A stretch of 64,000 bases of DNA from an uncultured Oscillospiraceae bacterium (GTDB lineage Bacteria > Bacillota > Clostridia > Oscillospirales > Acutalibacteraceae), in NCBI GenBank assembly GCA_949289045.1, contig CASEMN010000011.1, positions 1-64,000 of the forward strand, in the 5' to 3' direction. The notes beneath the pieces are model-generated. The model worked only from the letters and a program-made list of their open reading frames with translations, was not told the origin of the DNA and did not search any database. Made by a program: the position numbers and the translations under genes. Below, one piece after another: positions 42,527 to 51,010 of the stretch (its first letter is position 1; every line of letters begins with the position of its first letter).

Positions 42527-44479
42527 TTAATTTTCAGAAACTGCTTTTACCTCAAAGGGAGCAAGGAGCATATCGCCGTATTTTGTGTTTACTGAGTTGT
42601 GGTTAATTATGAATTTTACTTTCTCTTCTGCGCTTCCTCGCTCAACTATTTCAACTCCGTCGGGACTTTCTATTGCTTCAATTCCGGTAAAATTCATTGC
42701 ATCTTCTGCAATTTCTTTGAGAATTTTTTCTTCCGGAGTTGTACCCATATAATAAACTCTGCCCTTTCCGAAAGAGTTTCGGGTTATTGCTGAAAATCCC
42801 CTGTAGAAATCATCGTCATAGCGGTAAAGGGTCTCTGCAGATTCAGGTACCAGCATATCTCTGAAAATACCGGCTGTTCCCGTTTTGCCGCTGTTTTTGC
42901 CCTCTCCAGCCAGGGGGATACAGTCGTATTCCTGAACGCTTTCCGTTTCTTCAATATAAGCTCCCGCAAAATCGCAGCAGTCAACGGGGATTACCTTGCC
43001 GAAAGTGAGATTGTTGTTTTCGTCTTTGATTGCGGTGCGGTAGGTCATTATTACGCATCCGCCTTTTTCCGTATAATCTTTGAGACGAGTGAGAAAATCT
43101 GCTTTACCAACTATCATGTGGGGAATTATGACTATTTTGTACTGAGAAAAATCTCTGTCGGCGGGAATTACGTCCACCATTTTATTTACATCATAGAAAA
43201 GGTTGTGGTAGCGTTTCATCTCGTTTTCACAGTCGAGAAGTACGCTCTGCTGCTGTATGCGGAAGGATGCAAGTGAATCGTAATCGTAGACAATGCATAT
43301 ATCGCTCTTTATGGGAGAGGTCAGGGCGTCTTCATATTTTTTCGCTTCGCTGAAAAGACTCTGGACTTCGTAGAAACGGCGTCTCTTTACGTTGTCCGCG
43401 TCCAAAATTCCGTAGCAGAACTGTTCCGCTCCTTTGGTAGCTCCCCTGTAACGGAAGTACATAAGCGAGTCGCAGCCTCTTGCAAGTCCCTGCCAGCTCC
43501 ACATTTTTGCCTGATTGGGCCTTGGCAGGAATCCCGTAATATCGTGTCCCTGAGCTCCCATTATAGCCTCGGTTATCCAGAAATTTTCACCTTTAAGTCC
43601 CCTTATATAATCGAGTCCGAAAGCGATTTCATTGGGGGCGATGGGATATTTCTGTCCTCCCCAGACGGGGTAGTTGTTAAATGCGACTTTATCAAGGTGG
43701 GAAGAAACCTTTGAGTAGTCAACGTGTTTTCCAAGACCTCCGCCGGGGAAATCGTGCATTATTACTGCGTGGGGAATAATGCTTTTTATTATATCCCCCT
43801 GCATTTTAGCGAAGCTTTCAATATTTTCGCTGCAAAAGCGTTCAAAATCAAGGCGCAATGCCGGGTTGTGGGTGGTTATTGTGGGAGCCGGAAGAGGAAT
43901 TTCATCAAAGGAATTATATTCCTGACTCCAGAAGGCAGTGCCGTAGGTTTCGTTGAGTAAATCAATATTTCCTCTGAATTTGGCTTCGAGAAATGAATCG
44001 AATGCTTTGCGGCAGTTTTCGCACCAGCAAACGTCGCTGCCCTCGTGGCCGAGCTCGTTATCTATCTGCCAGGCCACAATGTTTTCTTCATTTTTATAAT
44101 GAAGGGCAAGTTCGGTTACTATTTTTTCACAATAGCTTCTGTAAACGCTGCTGCTGAAGCAATAGACGTGACGGCCGCCGAAGGTTCGCTTTGTGCCATC
44201 CTGAAACTCCGAAAGGGTTTCGGGATATTTTTTTGCAAGCCATGCAGGCATTGTGGCGGTAGGTGTGCCGAAAATCACTTTAAGACCTTTCGCCTTTGCT
44301 TTTTCGATTACTTTATCGAAGAAGGAGAAATCATACTCTCCCTCATTTTTTTCCATAAGGTGCCATGCAAATTCGCCTATTCTTATGACATTTGAGCCAA
44401 GTTCAAGGATGCGGTCCATATCCTCATCCATGAGATTTTCGTCCCACTGTTCGGGATAGTAATCGACGCCGAAAAGCAT
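42527..44479 (-). CDS. GH42 beta-galactosidase
   Basis: A 650-residue GH42 enzyme: FGVDYYPEQWDENLMDEDM opens the TIM barrel, WQIDNELGHE carries the acid/base Glu, CWCENCRKAF is the zinc-site loop typical of the family, and ITEAIMGAQGH holds the nucleophile Glu. A trimerisation domain and a short beta domain follow. Cytosolic. It lies 20 bp after the GPH symporter gene in the same transcript, so it hydrolyses the galactoside the transporter imports. Confidence 0.94.
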   Translation of the reverse strand: MLFGVDYYPEQWDENLMDEDMDRILELGSNVIRIGEFAWHLMEKNEGEYDFSFFDKVIEKAKAKGLKVIFGTPTATMPAWLAKKYPETLSEFQDGTKRTFGGRHVYCFSSSVYRSYCEKIVTELALHYKNEENIVAWQIDNELGHEGSDVCWCENCRKAFDSFLEAKFRGNIDLLNETYGTAFWSQEYNSFDEIPLPAPTITTHNPALRLDFERFCSENIESFAKMQGDIIKSIIPHAVIMHDFPGGGLGKHVDYSKVSSHLDKVAFNNYPVWGGQKYPIAPNEIAFGLDYIRGLKGENFWITEAIMGAQGHDITGFLPRPNQAKMWSWQGLARGCDSLMYFRYRGATKGAEQFCYGILDADNVKRRRFYEVQSLFSEAKKYEDALTSPIKSDICIVYDYDSLASFRIQQQSVLLDCENEMKRYHNLFYDVNKMVDVIPADRDFSQYKIVIIPHMIVGKADFLTRLKDYTEKGGCVIMTYRTAIKDENNNLTFGKVIPVDCCDFAGAYIEETESVQEYDCIPLAGEGKNSGKTGTAGIFRDMLVPESAETLYRYDDDFYRGFSAITRNSFGKGRVYYMGTTPEEKILKEIAEDAMNFTGIEAIESPDGVEIVERGSAEEKVKFIINHNSVNTKYGDMLLAPFEVKAVSEN

Positions 44480-44499
44480 TCCGATTCTCCTTTCAAAAG

Positions 44500-45876
44500 T
44501 TATTTTGTCTCGATTTCCTCTTTCTTTTCGCCTCTGAGAACTGCTAAAACGTGATGGTAGAATTCATCGTTGAGCTTATAGCCTTTCTTGTAAACTACAA
44601 GGCAGAGAAGTGAGAGTATTGCGGGAATGACAATCATAATAATTCTCATACCTGCCACTGTGCCGGCACCCTGAACCTGGTTTGCTTCGAAGCCGATAGC
44701 TTTAAGTCCAACGCCTGAAATAAGTCCGCTGAAAGCTCCTGCAAATTTAACAACAAAGGTCTGGGTTGAGAAAAGGATACTTTCGTTTCTGGTGTGAAGC
44801 TTGTATTCGCCGTAGTCAACAACTTCTGAAAGGATAACAGTGATGAGTACCAGCATGAAGCCGATACCGATGTTGACAATAACGCTGCAAAGACCTACAA
44901 GTAAAATTGATGTGGGAGCAACATAGCCTACAAGGAGGAGAAGAGCGAATCCGATTACGGGAAGAAGGCTTGCTGTTGCGAAAATGACTTTCTTGTTGAT
45001 TTTCTGAGAGATTACCGGGAACAGAGCAAGAGCGCCCATCTGAGCGAAGCCTGCAACGCCGGTGTATGCGGCGAAGAGATTTTCCTTAACTCCGCAGACA
45101 TATTCAAAGTAATAAAGAGCAAAGCTGTTTGCAAGCTGATATCCGACATTAAAGAGAAGAGCTATGAGCATGATAACAATAACCTGATCGTTTTTAACGA
45201 GAACTTTGATCATTTGTTTTACGGTAGTTTTTTCTCCTGTGCCGACAGTTGCCACAACACGTTCTTTTGTATTGAAGACAGTGAGAAGAATTGTCACAAT
45301 GAAGATAAGTGCAACTCCAATTGAGAAACGTGAGAAACCAAGAATCTGATCGCCGTTGCCTGCGTATTTAACTATATAAAGTCCGCCTGAGCCTACAACA
45401 AGCCATGCCATGCTGGCGAAGAAACGGGGAATTGCGCTTACCTGGCTGCGTTCGTTTTCGTTATCGGTAAGAGCGGGAACCATGCTCCAGTAGGGGATAT
45501 CCATAATAGTGTAGGTCATTCCCCAAAGGACGTACATTATTGCAACATAAATTGCGTACTGTGTTGCGGGAAGATCGACGTCCAGGTAGAGCAGGATGAG
45601 TACGCCTGCGTTGAGGATTGTTCCTATAAGTATCCAGGGACGGAATTTACCCCATTTTGAACGGGTGTTGTCAACAACCATGCCCATGAAGGGATCGTTA
45701 AAAGCATCCCAGATTCTGGCTGCCATAAAGAGCACGCCTACAAATGCAGGGTCTACAAGTCTTACGTCGGTCAGGTACTTCATGAGGAAAGTTGAAACAA
45801 TGGCATAAACCATATCCTTACCGAAAGCGCCCATGCCGAAGCTGAGTTTGGATTTCCATGAAAGTTTTCCGTTCAT
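44500..45876 (-). CDS. GPH-family sugar:cation symporter
   Basis: A 458-residue, 12-TM transporter of the MelB/LacS-like GPH family (FGMGAFGKDMVYAIVSTF, the DAFNDPFMGMVVDNTRSKWGKFRPW loop after TM2, YLTDV). It lacks a C-terminal EIIA domain. It is the first gene of a two-gene operon with GH42 and probably imports a beta-galactoside by cation symport. The long AT-rich region upstream holds operator-like inverted repeats. Confidence 0.92.
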   Translation of the reverse strand: MNGKLSWKSKLSFGMGAFGKDMVYAIVSTFLMKYLTDVRLVDPAFVGVLFMAARIWDAFNDPFMGMVVDNTRSKWGKFRPWILIGTILNAGVLILLYLDVDLPATQYAIYVAIMYVLWGMTYTIMDIPYWSMVPALTDNENERSQVSAIPRFFASMAWLVVGSGGLYIVKYAGNGDQILGFSRFSIGVALIFIVTILLTVFNTKERVVATVGTGEKTTVKQMIKVLVKNDQVIVIMLIALLFNVGYQLANSFALYYFEYVCGVKENLFAAYTGVAGFAQMGALALFPVISQKINKKVIFATASLLPVIGFALLLLVGYVAPTSILLVGLCSVIVNIGIGFMLVLITVILSEVVDYGEYKLHTRNESILFSTQTFVVKFAGAFSGLISGVGLKAIGFEANQVQGAGTVAGMRIIMIVIPAILSLLCLVVYKKGYKLNDEFYHHVLAVLRGEKKEEIETK

Positions 45877-46256
45877 TTCATATTCTCCTTTTCAAAAATT
45901 TTTTCGGGAACTACGTGGCTTTCGTCTTCGAGTAAAGATTAACACTGTTTTACTAAAAATACAATAGTTTTACTCAAACTTTAAGTAAAATTTTTACTTA
46001 ATTCTTTGTGTATATTAACTAAAACCCATTAAAAATGTCAGATTTTACTATTTATTCATATGGTAAACTGGCATTATAATTTAAAAATCTATTTTGCTTA
46101 AAGAAATCTTCAAGTAAAATTATACTAAAGTTTTACGAAATCGCTCTTGCCTATATTGGGTATATTATGTCCGTTAATTAAAGTAAATATGATTATAAAA
46201 GGTAAACGCAAAACTTCTTTTAGCTATATTGCCTTTACGAAGATTTTTTGAAAATA
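45877..46256. promoter_or_regulatory. Regulatory region of GPH-GH42 operon
   Basis: A roughly 380-bp AT-rich leader. The near-perfect inverted repeat TTAAGTAAAA-T-TTTTACTTAA (45981-46001) is surrounded by several further GTAAAA/TTTTAC half-sites between 45920 and 46140. A minus-strand CTGACA-N18-TAATAT promoter can be read near 46010-46040. It may be bound by a LacI- or AraC-type regulator. No RNA gene is seen. Confidence 0.45.
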
Positions 46257-46286
46257 AAAACGGTATGACAAAAGCCATACCGTTTT
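46257..46286 (-). terminator. Terminator of epimerase gene
   Basis: An 11-bp stem (46257-46267 with 46276-46286), ending in a T-rich arm on the minus strand, 35 bp after the stop. Confidence 0.7.
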
Positions 46287-46321
46287 AAATATGTTTTTGT
46301 TAAGCTTTAAATCCCTGCGGA

Positions 46322-47332
46322 TTATTCGCCCTTCATGCCGAGAAGCTTCTGAGTGCCGTTAACAGCGTCAACGGAAAGCTTGATGGAATCAAAGATAGCG
46401 GACTTAATGTCAGCTTCCTGAACGCCAAGCTCAACGCACCATTTCTTGTCGATGAAGGTGTTCATGCACATGATGTCAGCAAGACCAACGGGATCAATAC
46501 CGCCTTCAACGCCCTTCTTCTTATATACGTTTCTCATATGAAGACCGAAGAGCTGGAATGTCCACTTGGGAACGTTTACAATCTTCTTGCCGGGAACGCC
46601 CATTGCCTCGTGAACAATGTCAAGGAACTCGTTCCAGGTAAGGTTGTAGTAACCGATGGGCCATGCTTTGCCGCCCTTTGTACGCTCAGCAGCGCCTACG
46701 ATTGACTCAGCAACCTGCTGAACAGTAACCATTGTTGTGCCTCCCTTGGGATACATGGTTACAGGCTTCATATCCTTAATCTGCTCAATGAGGATTGTCC
46801 AAACGGGACGACGTCCGGGCTGAGTTCCGAAGATGTAGGGAAGCTCAAGGATAGCAACGTCCATGTTCTCATCAGCAAAAGAAAGAGCAACGTTCTCCTG
46901 CTCAATACGGCTGCGGATGTAGGGATGCTTCTTAGTAAGCTCCATGTTGGGATACTTCTTTGCGAAATATGCAAAGTAAGAACCAAGAACAACTGCCTTC
47001 TTAACACCGCACTCTTTAGCGATTGTAAGAAGTTTCTGAACGGGCTTAATGTTGTACTTCTCATAAGCCTCGTAAACAGGTGCGGGGAATTCAACACGCT
47101 CGTCAACGCCAGCTGCGAAAACAAAGCAATCGCAGTCCTTCATCATTTCACGAAGCTCGTCGTCGGAAAGCTCAAGATAGTTACCGAAAACGATTTCCAT
47201 CTCCTCAGGAATGGGAGCTCCCTCGGGAAGAGGAGGAAGAGCTATTGACTTAACCTGATGACCTCTTTTGATAAATTCAGCTGCTGCTGCGGAACCGAGA
47301 AGACCGGTTCCTCCAATCATAAATACCTTCAT
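46322..47332 (-). CDS. NAD-dependent epimerase/dehydratase-like protein
   Basis: A 336-residue atypical SDR: N-terminal nucleotide-binding GGTGLLGSAAAAEF, then the alternating alpha/beta Rossmann pattern and an epimerase-like C-terminal substrate domain. A clear catalytic YxxxK is not obvious, so it may be a reductase- or NmrA-like member rather than a sugar epimerase. Codon usage is strongly biased toward preferred codons compared with neighbours, suggesting high expression. Monocistronic with its own terminator. Confidence 0.78.
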   Translation of the reverse strand: MKVFMIGGTGLLGSAAAAEFIKRGHQVKSIALPPLPEGAPIPEEMEIVFGNYLELSDDELREMMKDCDCFVFAAGVDERVEFPAPVYEAYEKYNIKPVQKLLTIAKECGVKKAVVLGSYFAYFAKKYPNMELTKKHPYIRSRIEQENVALSFADENMDVAILELPYIFGTQPGRRPVWTILIEQIKDMKPVTMYPKGGTTMVTVQQVAESIVGAAERTKGGKAWPIGYYNLTWNEFLDIVHEAMGVPGKKIVNVPKWTFQLFGLHMRNVYKKKGVEGGIDPVGLADIMCMNTFIDKKWCVELGVQEADIKSAIFDSIKLSVDAVNGTQKLLGMKGE

Positions 47333-47518
47333 CTTTTTCTCCTTCTTTTCTGCCGTAAATCGGCTTTTTATCAGTTTACCGAAGTATTGTAGCTCTTTTT
47401 TCTCTTTTAGTCAATATTTACAGACAATTATAAAAATTTTTTAACAAACAAGCAATTTAATAGGCAACAGATACATAATTAAAACTATTGTTTTGTTAAC
47501 AATATTCAGGTTGTTTTT

Positions 47519-47546
47519 TATTTTTGCGGGGGTTATAATAATCACA
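47519..47546 (+). promoter_or_regulatory. Putative promoter of membrane-anchored protein gene
   Basis: A weak TTGTTT -35 and a perfect TATAAT separated by 17 bp, about 25 bp before the TTG start. Confidence 0.5.
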
Positions 47547-47563
47547 CAGAAAGGGTGATTTAG

Positions 47564-48865
47564 TTGAAAAAAGGACGTTTACCGTTAATAATTACAGTAG
47601 TTGTCGTGCTTTTAGCGGCAGCGGCTTTTGGTGTTATCTGGTTTACCTCTAATGATTCAGATGATTCTAAGGTACAATCGGGAAATATTGAAATTCAAAA
47701 TATAAATAATACTGCGGTTACTTCTTCCTGGTCCATTCAGGAAAGCGATATAGAAAACGTATATTACTCCATGTCGTCGGAAAGCGGCGAAGTTAAGTTT
47801 TTTGAGTATAAAGATTCTAAGCTTACGGAAATAGAGCCTACGGGCAAAAAAACCGTAAGCGCAAATGTAAGCGGACAGACAATTACCGCCGAAATAACTT
47901 ATCTTCAGCGTGGGGACGACATTACCGGTTACGGACTTTTTCTTAATGACGGAAATTCCGGAGTTTATTTCTATGATTATTTCTTTTTGAAATTCAAAAC
48001 TCTCCCCGTCTCCCATCAGGTTGATGAAGGAGATGTGCTTCTTCTGATGGATGAAAACAAGGAAGATTTTTCAAATCCATATAAGAGCTATGAGCAGTCT
48101 TTCTATTATAATATGGAAAACGGTGAAATTTCGAGGTTTATGAATAACGCCACCGATTCGGCGGATCTTGAAGGAAAGAAGCGTTCAGATTACGCTATAC
48201 TTACAGATGAAGTTCTCGATTCCGCCGGAGACTCAATTGTTTTCTTTACTTCCCGCTACTATGCGGTGACCGATCCCGACTTAGACGTTGACCTTGATAC
48301 AAAAACCCGTGCTGTTTACAACCGTCTTGTAGCCCATGCCCATTTCATGTATGCAAAAACAGTGGAGGGCGGAACTGTATTTTTACGTGGGAACAGTGAT
48401 GAAACCGGATTTTCTTCAATTCTGATTCCCGGATACGGCAAAGAGGAACAGGTTATTAAGGAGTTTTCCGGCGACTATGAAACGGATTATATAAGAAACG
48501 GCGATTATCTTTTAAATATCAAAACCGGTGTTATGACAAGTCTGATTACAGGCGAAGATACTACTCTCAGCAATTCCGGGGTTACCGATATAGAATTTTT
48601 TGCAGTAAGTTCCGACGGAAGCAGAGCGGTTGTAGCAGGAAAGCCTTCCGATTCTTCAATGGGTACACAGGCGATTGCTTTTTTTGATATTGAAAGCGGA
48701 AAGACAAGACTTGCCTGCGGCTCGGCAATTTACACTCCCGTAAATCCAAACTTCACTTTCGGTTCGGATTATGTATTTTTCAACATTCCTGCCCCCGGCG
48801 ATGAGGTCGTTTATACAGGTACAGTTTTTAATTGGAGCGATATTTTTTCGGCAAAGGTAAGCTGA
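47564..48865 (+). CDS. Membrane-anchored extracytoplasmic protein, unknown
   Basis: A 433-residue protein with one N-terminal TM helix (about 7-27) and a large extracytoplasmic portion of short beta-strands rich in acidic residues. The spacing of repeats such as DGSRAVVAGKPSD and GSDYVFFN suggests a beta-propeller-like fold, but I do not recognise a named family. The TTG at 47564 follows AAAGGGTG. It is monocistronic, with a strong terminator downstream. No catalytic motif is evident. Confidence 0.7.
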   Translation: MKKGRLPLIITVVVVLLAAAAFGVIWFTSNDSDDSKVQSGNIEIQNINNTAVTSSWSIQESDIENVYYSMSSESGEVKFFEYKDSKLTEIEPTGKKTVSANVSGQTITAEITYLQRGDDITGYGLFLNDGNSGVYFYDYFFLKFKTLPVSHQVDEGDVLLLMDENKEDFSNPYKSYEQSFYYNMENGEISRFMNNATDSADLEGKKRSDYAILTDEVLDSAGDSIVFFTSRYYAVTDPDLDVDLDTKTRAVYNRLVAHAHFMYAKTVEGGTVFLRGNSDETGFSSILIPGYGKEEQVIKEFSGDYETDYIRNGDYLLNIKTGVMTSLITGEDTTLSNSGVTDIEFFAVSSDGSRAVVAGKPSDSSMGTQAIAFFDIESGKTRLACGSAIYTPVNPNFTFGSDYVFFNIPAPGDEVVYTGTVFNWSDIFSAKVS

Positions 48866-48925
48866 GAAGTTTTTACGGTCCAAAAACAGATTGTTTAAAG
48901 CAAATGAGATTATTATATTAAAGGG

Positions 48926-48966
48926 AAGCACAGAAACATTGTTTTGTTTCTGTGCTTTTAATTTTT
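48926..48966 (+). terminator. Terminator after unknown membrane protein gene
   Basis: A perfect 13-bp stem (48926-48938 with 48945-48957) followed by TTAATTTTT. Confidence 0.8.
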
Positions 48967-49174
48967 CTGAATTTTTTCTCTTAAAAATTAAATCGTCTTG
49001 CGGGCATAAACGCAATTTTTAGCTTATTATTTTGTCTTAATATAAAGAATAAGTAATATTTATGTATACTCTTTGTAGCGTGAGTTCTCTCGAGGTTGAC
49101 ACATTCATTGAAAACGAATATAATAAAAAAAATTGTCGTCATACTTAAGTATTGGTGTGAGGAGAAACGGGAAG

Positions 49175-49219
49175 ATGTTCGGTGGCAAAGGAGGAGGCTC
49201 ATCCGAACATTTTGCTTAA
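49175..49219 (+). CDS. Candidate 14-aa glycine-rich micro-ORF
   Basis: ATG-initiated frame MFGGKGGGSSEHFA with an AGGAG site about 10 nt upstream, ending 20 bp before the start of the O-antigen-ligase-like gene. Its 5' and 3' ends also form an 8-bp ATGTTCGG/CCGAACAT stem. It could be a leader peptide, a coupled translation initiator or a secreted peptide. Nothing confirms expression. Confidence 0.3.
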   Translation: MFGGKGGGSSEHFA

Positions 49220-49239
49220 AAATGAAAGGAAGAAAAGTT

Positions 49240-50655
49240 GTGGAGATTACAAAGAGCAAAACCAGATCTCGGATTTTTTTGTTTTTGAACGTATTTATTC
49301 TCTGTCATCCGATTCTGGACGTACTCACTTCGCTTGCAACTCGTATAGGCTTGCCTATAACTCCCGGAGTGGTTATCAGAACACTGTTTATGGGTATAGG
49401 TTTTCTGTATGTTCTGTTTGTAAGTGAATTTAAGCACAAGAAAATTTGTGTGACTTATCTTATAGCGGTTACAGTATATTGCGGCTTATTCATTATAAAC
49501 ATGTATAGAATGGGCGGTCTTGGATACGCTGTTGGAAATTTCCCGGAGTTAATTAAAGCCTTCTATTTCCCATATATTGCGGCTACCTTTTACGCAGTTT
49601 ATTGCCATTTAGGTTATAGGGTTTCTGATAAGATTTTAGCGCTGGTTGTATTCCAGTATGTTTTTATTATTTTTATCGGTTTTATTACTGGTACGGGATA
49701 TGCTGCTTATTCAAACGGCAGAGGAGCAATAGGCTGGTTCTATGCAGGTAATGAAGTAAGCGGAATAGTTTCAATATTAACCCCCGTAGCTATGCTTTAC
49801 GCATTTAAAATACTCAGCGGAAAAAGCGATAAAAAGCCTTCAGTTGCGCTAAAGGTATTCTCTGTTTTAATGATTTTATTCTGCTGTTTCGGCGCATGTT
49901 ATGTTGGCACAAAAGTTGCTTTTATTACCGTTACAGTATATGTTGCCTGCTGCATTGTTTGGGGCATAGTGGCCTGGTTTACAAACAAAACGAAAGCAAA
50001 TGCCATAGTCCTTGTTGTAAGCTTTGTAACTTGCATAATCATGATAGGCAGCTATTTTGTTTCACCGTTAAGGGCTAATATTGATACAGTTATGAAACCT
50101 ACCCTTCAGGATATTCAGGATGAAGGCGACGAAGTACCCGATGAAGAAGAAATCCCCCTGGACGGACTTATATATCCTGAATTTCAAAGCAGTAAGTTTT
50201 ATAAAGTTTTAAATGCGGTAATGAGCAATCGTATTTACTTTTCACTGCCTACAGTTAAGGAATATGATGAAAGCGGAATAATTACAAAACTTTTGGGAAT
50301 AGGATATCAAAATCATCCCTCCTATGAAAACAGCATAGAAAAAGCTATTGAGATTGATGTTCTCGCTTTCTATTGCCGTCACGGTATCGTGGGAGCTGCC
50401 CTTATGTATGTACCTATAATCAGCTGTTTGGTATATATAATTATTAAATTCTTTAAAAAGTTTAAAGAGAATTTTGCATCCCTTTCATGCTGTACATATT
50501 TTTATTCTCTGATAATGGCAGTTGCTATTTCTACTTTTACCGGCCATACCCTTGTTGCGCCGGCGGTAAGTATTTATGTTGCGATTCTGTTTGTAAACAT
50601 GTTTATCAGAGAGAAAAACGAAGCCATTAAAAAAGAGGAAATGACTTCTGCTTAA
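49240..50655 (+). CDS. O-antigen ligase/Wzy-like membrane protein
   Basis: A 471-residue polytopic membrane protein with about 11 predicted TM segments, the FLFLNVFILCHPILDVLT opening and a large extracytoplasmic loop (about residues 285-355), the layout of the Wzy/WaaL O-antigen polymerase/ligase-like family. In Firmicutes such proteins polymerise or attach capsular or wall polysaccharides. The GTG at 49240 with AAAGGAAG 9 nt upstream is chosen over upstream in-frame starts that lack ribosome sites. No other polysaccharide genes flank it. Confidence 0.78.
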   Translation: MEITKSKTRSRIFLFLNVFILCHPILDVLTSLATRIGLPITPGVVIRTLFMGIGFLYVLFVSEFKHKKICVTYLIAVTVYCGLFIINMYRMGGLGYAVGNFPELIKAFYFPYIAATFYAVYCHLGYRVSDKILALVVFQYVFIIFIGFITGTGYAAYSNGRGAIGWFYAGNEVSGIVSILTPVAMLYAFKILSGKSDKKPSVALKVFSVLMILFCCFGACYVGTKVAFITVTVYVACCIVWGIVAWFTNKTKANAIVLVVSFVTCIIMIGSYFVSPLRANIDTVMKPTLQDIQDEGDEVPDEEEIPLDGLIYPEFQSSKFYKVLNAVMSNRIYFSLPTVKEYDESGIITKLLGIGYQNHPSYENSIEKAIEIDVLAFYCRHGIVGAALMYVPIISCLVYIIIKFFKKFKENFASLSCCTYFYSLIMAVAISTFTGHTLVAPAVSIYVAILFVNMFIREKNEAIKKEEMTSA

Positions 50656-50678
50656 AAGTGTCATTTAAATAAAATTTG

Positions 50679-50718
50679 AACCTGCAAGCGGTTAAAAAAT
50701 CCGCCTGCAGGTTTTTTT
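50679..50718 (+). terminator. Terminator of Wzy-like gene
   Basis: A 13-nt stem with one mismatch (50679-50691 with 50701-50713) followed by TTTTT. Confidence 0.75.
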
Positions 50719-51010
50719 AAAGTTTATTATAGAAAATTGCAAAGGTTACGGACAAGGTACGAAATATAATGAAAAATTTGAATTTAACTTCAAAAATCAT
50801 TAAAAAATGTCATATAGTTTCTTAAAAAGAATTAAAAAACCCTAAAAAGGAAAAAAATTACATTATTAAACTAATTTATTATACGTACAAAACTCACAAA
50901 AACATAGCTGTTATGTTGAAATGAATTCACAAAAAACACCTATAAGTATTGCTTTTTTTATCATTATATAGTATATTAAACAAGTTAAAATAACTGTGGG
51001 AGGAAAGATT
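50719..51010. other. AT-rich leader of MFS-fusion gene
   Basis: About 290 bp with almost no G or C. No gene, repeat or structured RNA is visible. It must contain the promoter for the transporter gene. Confidence 0.4.
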
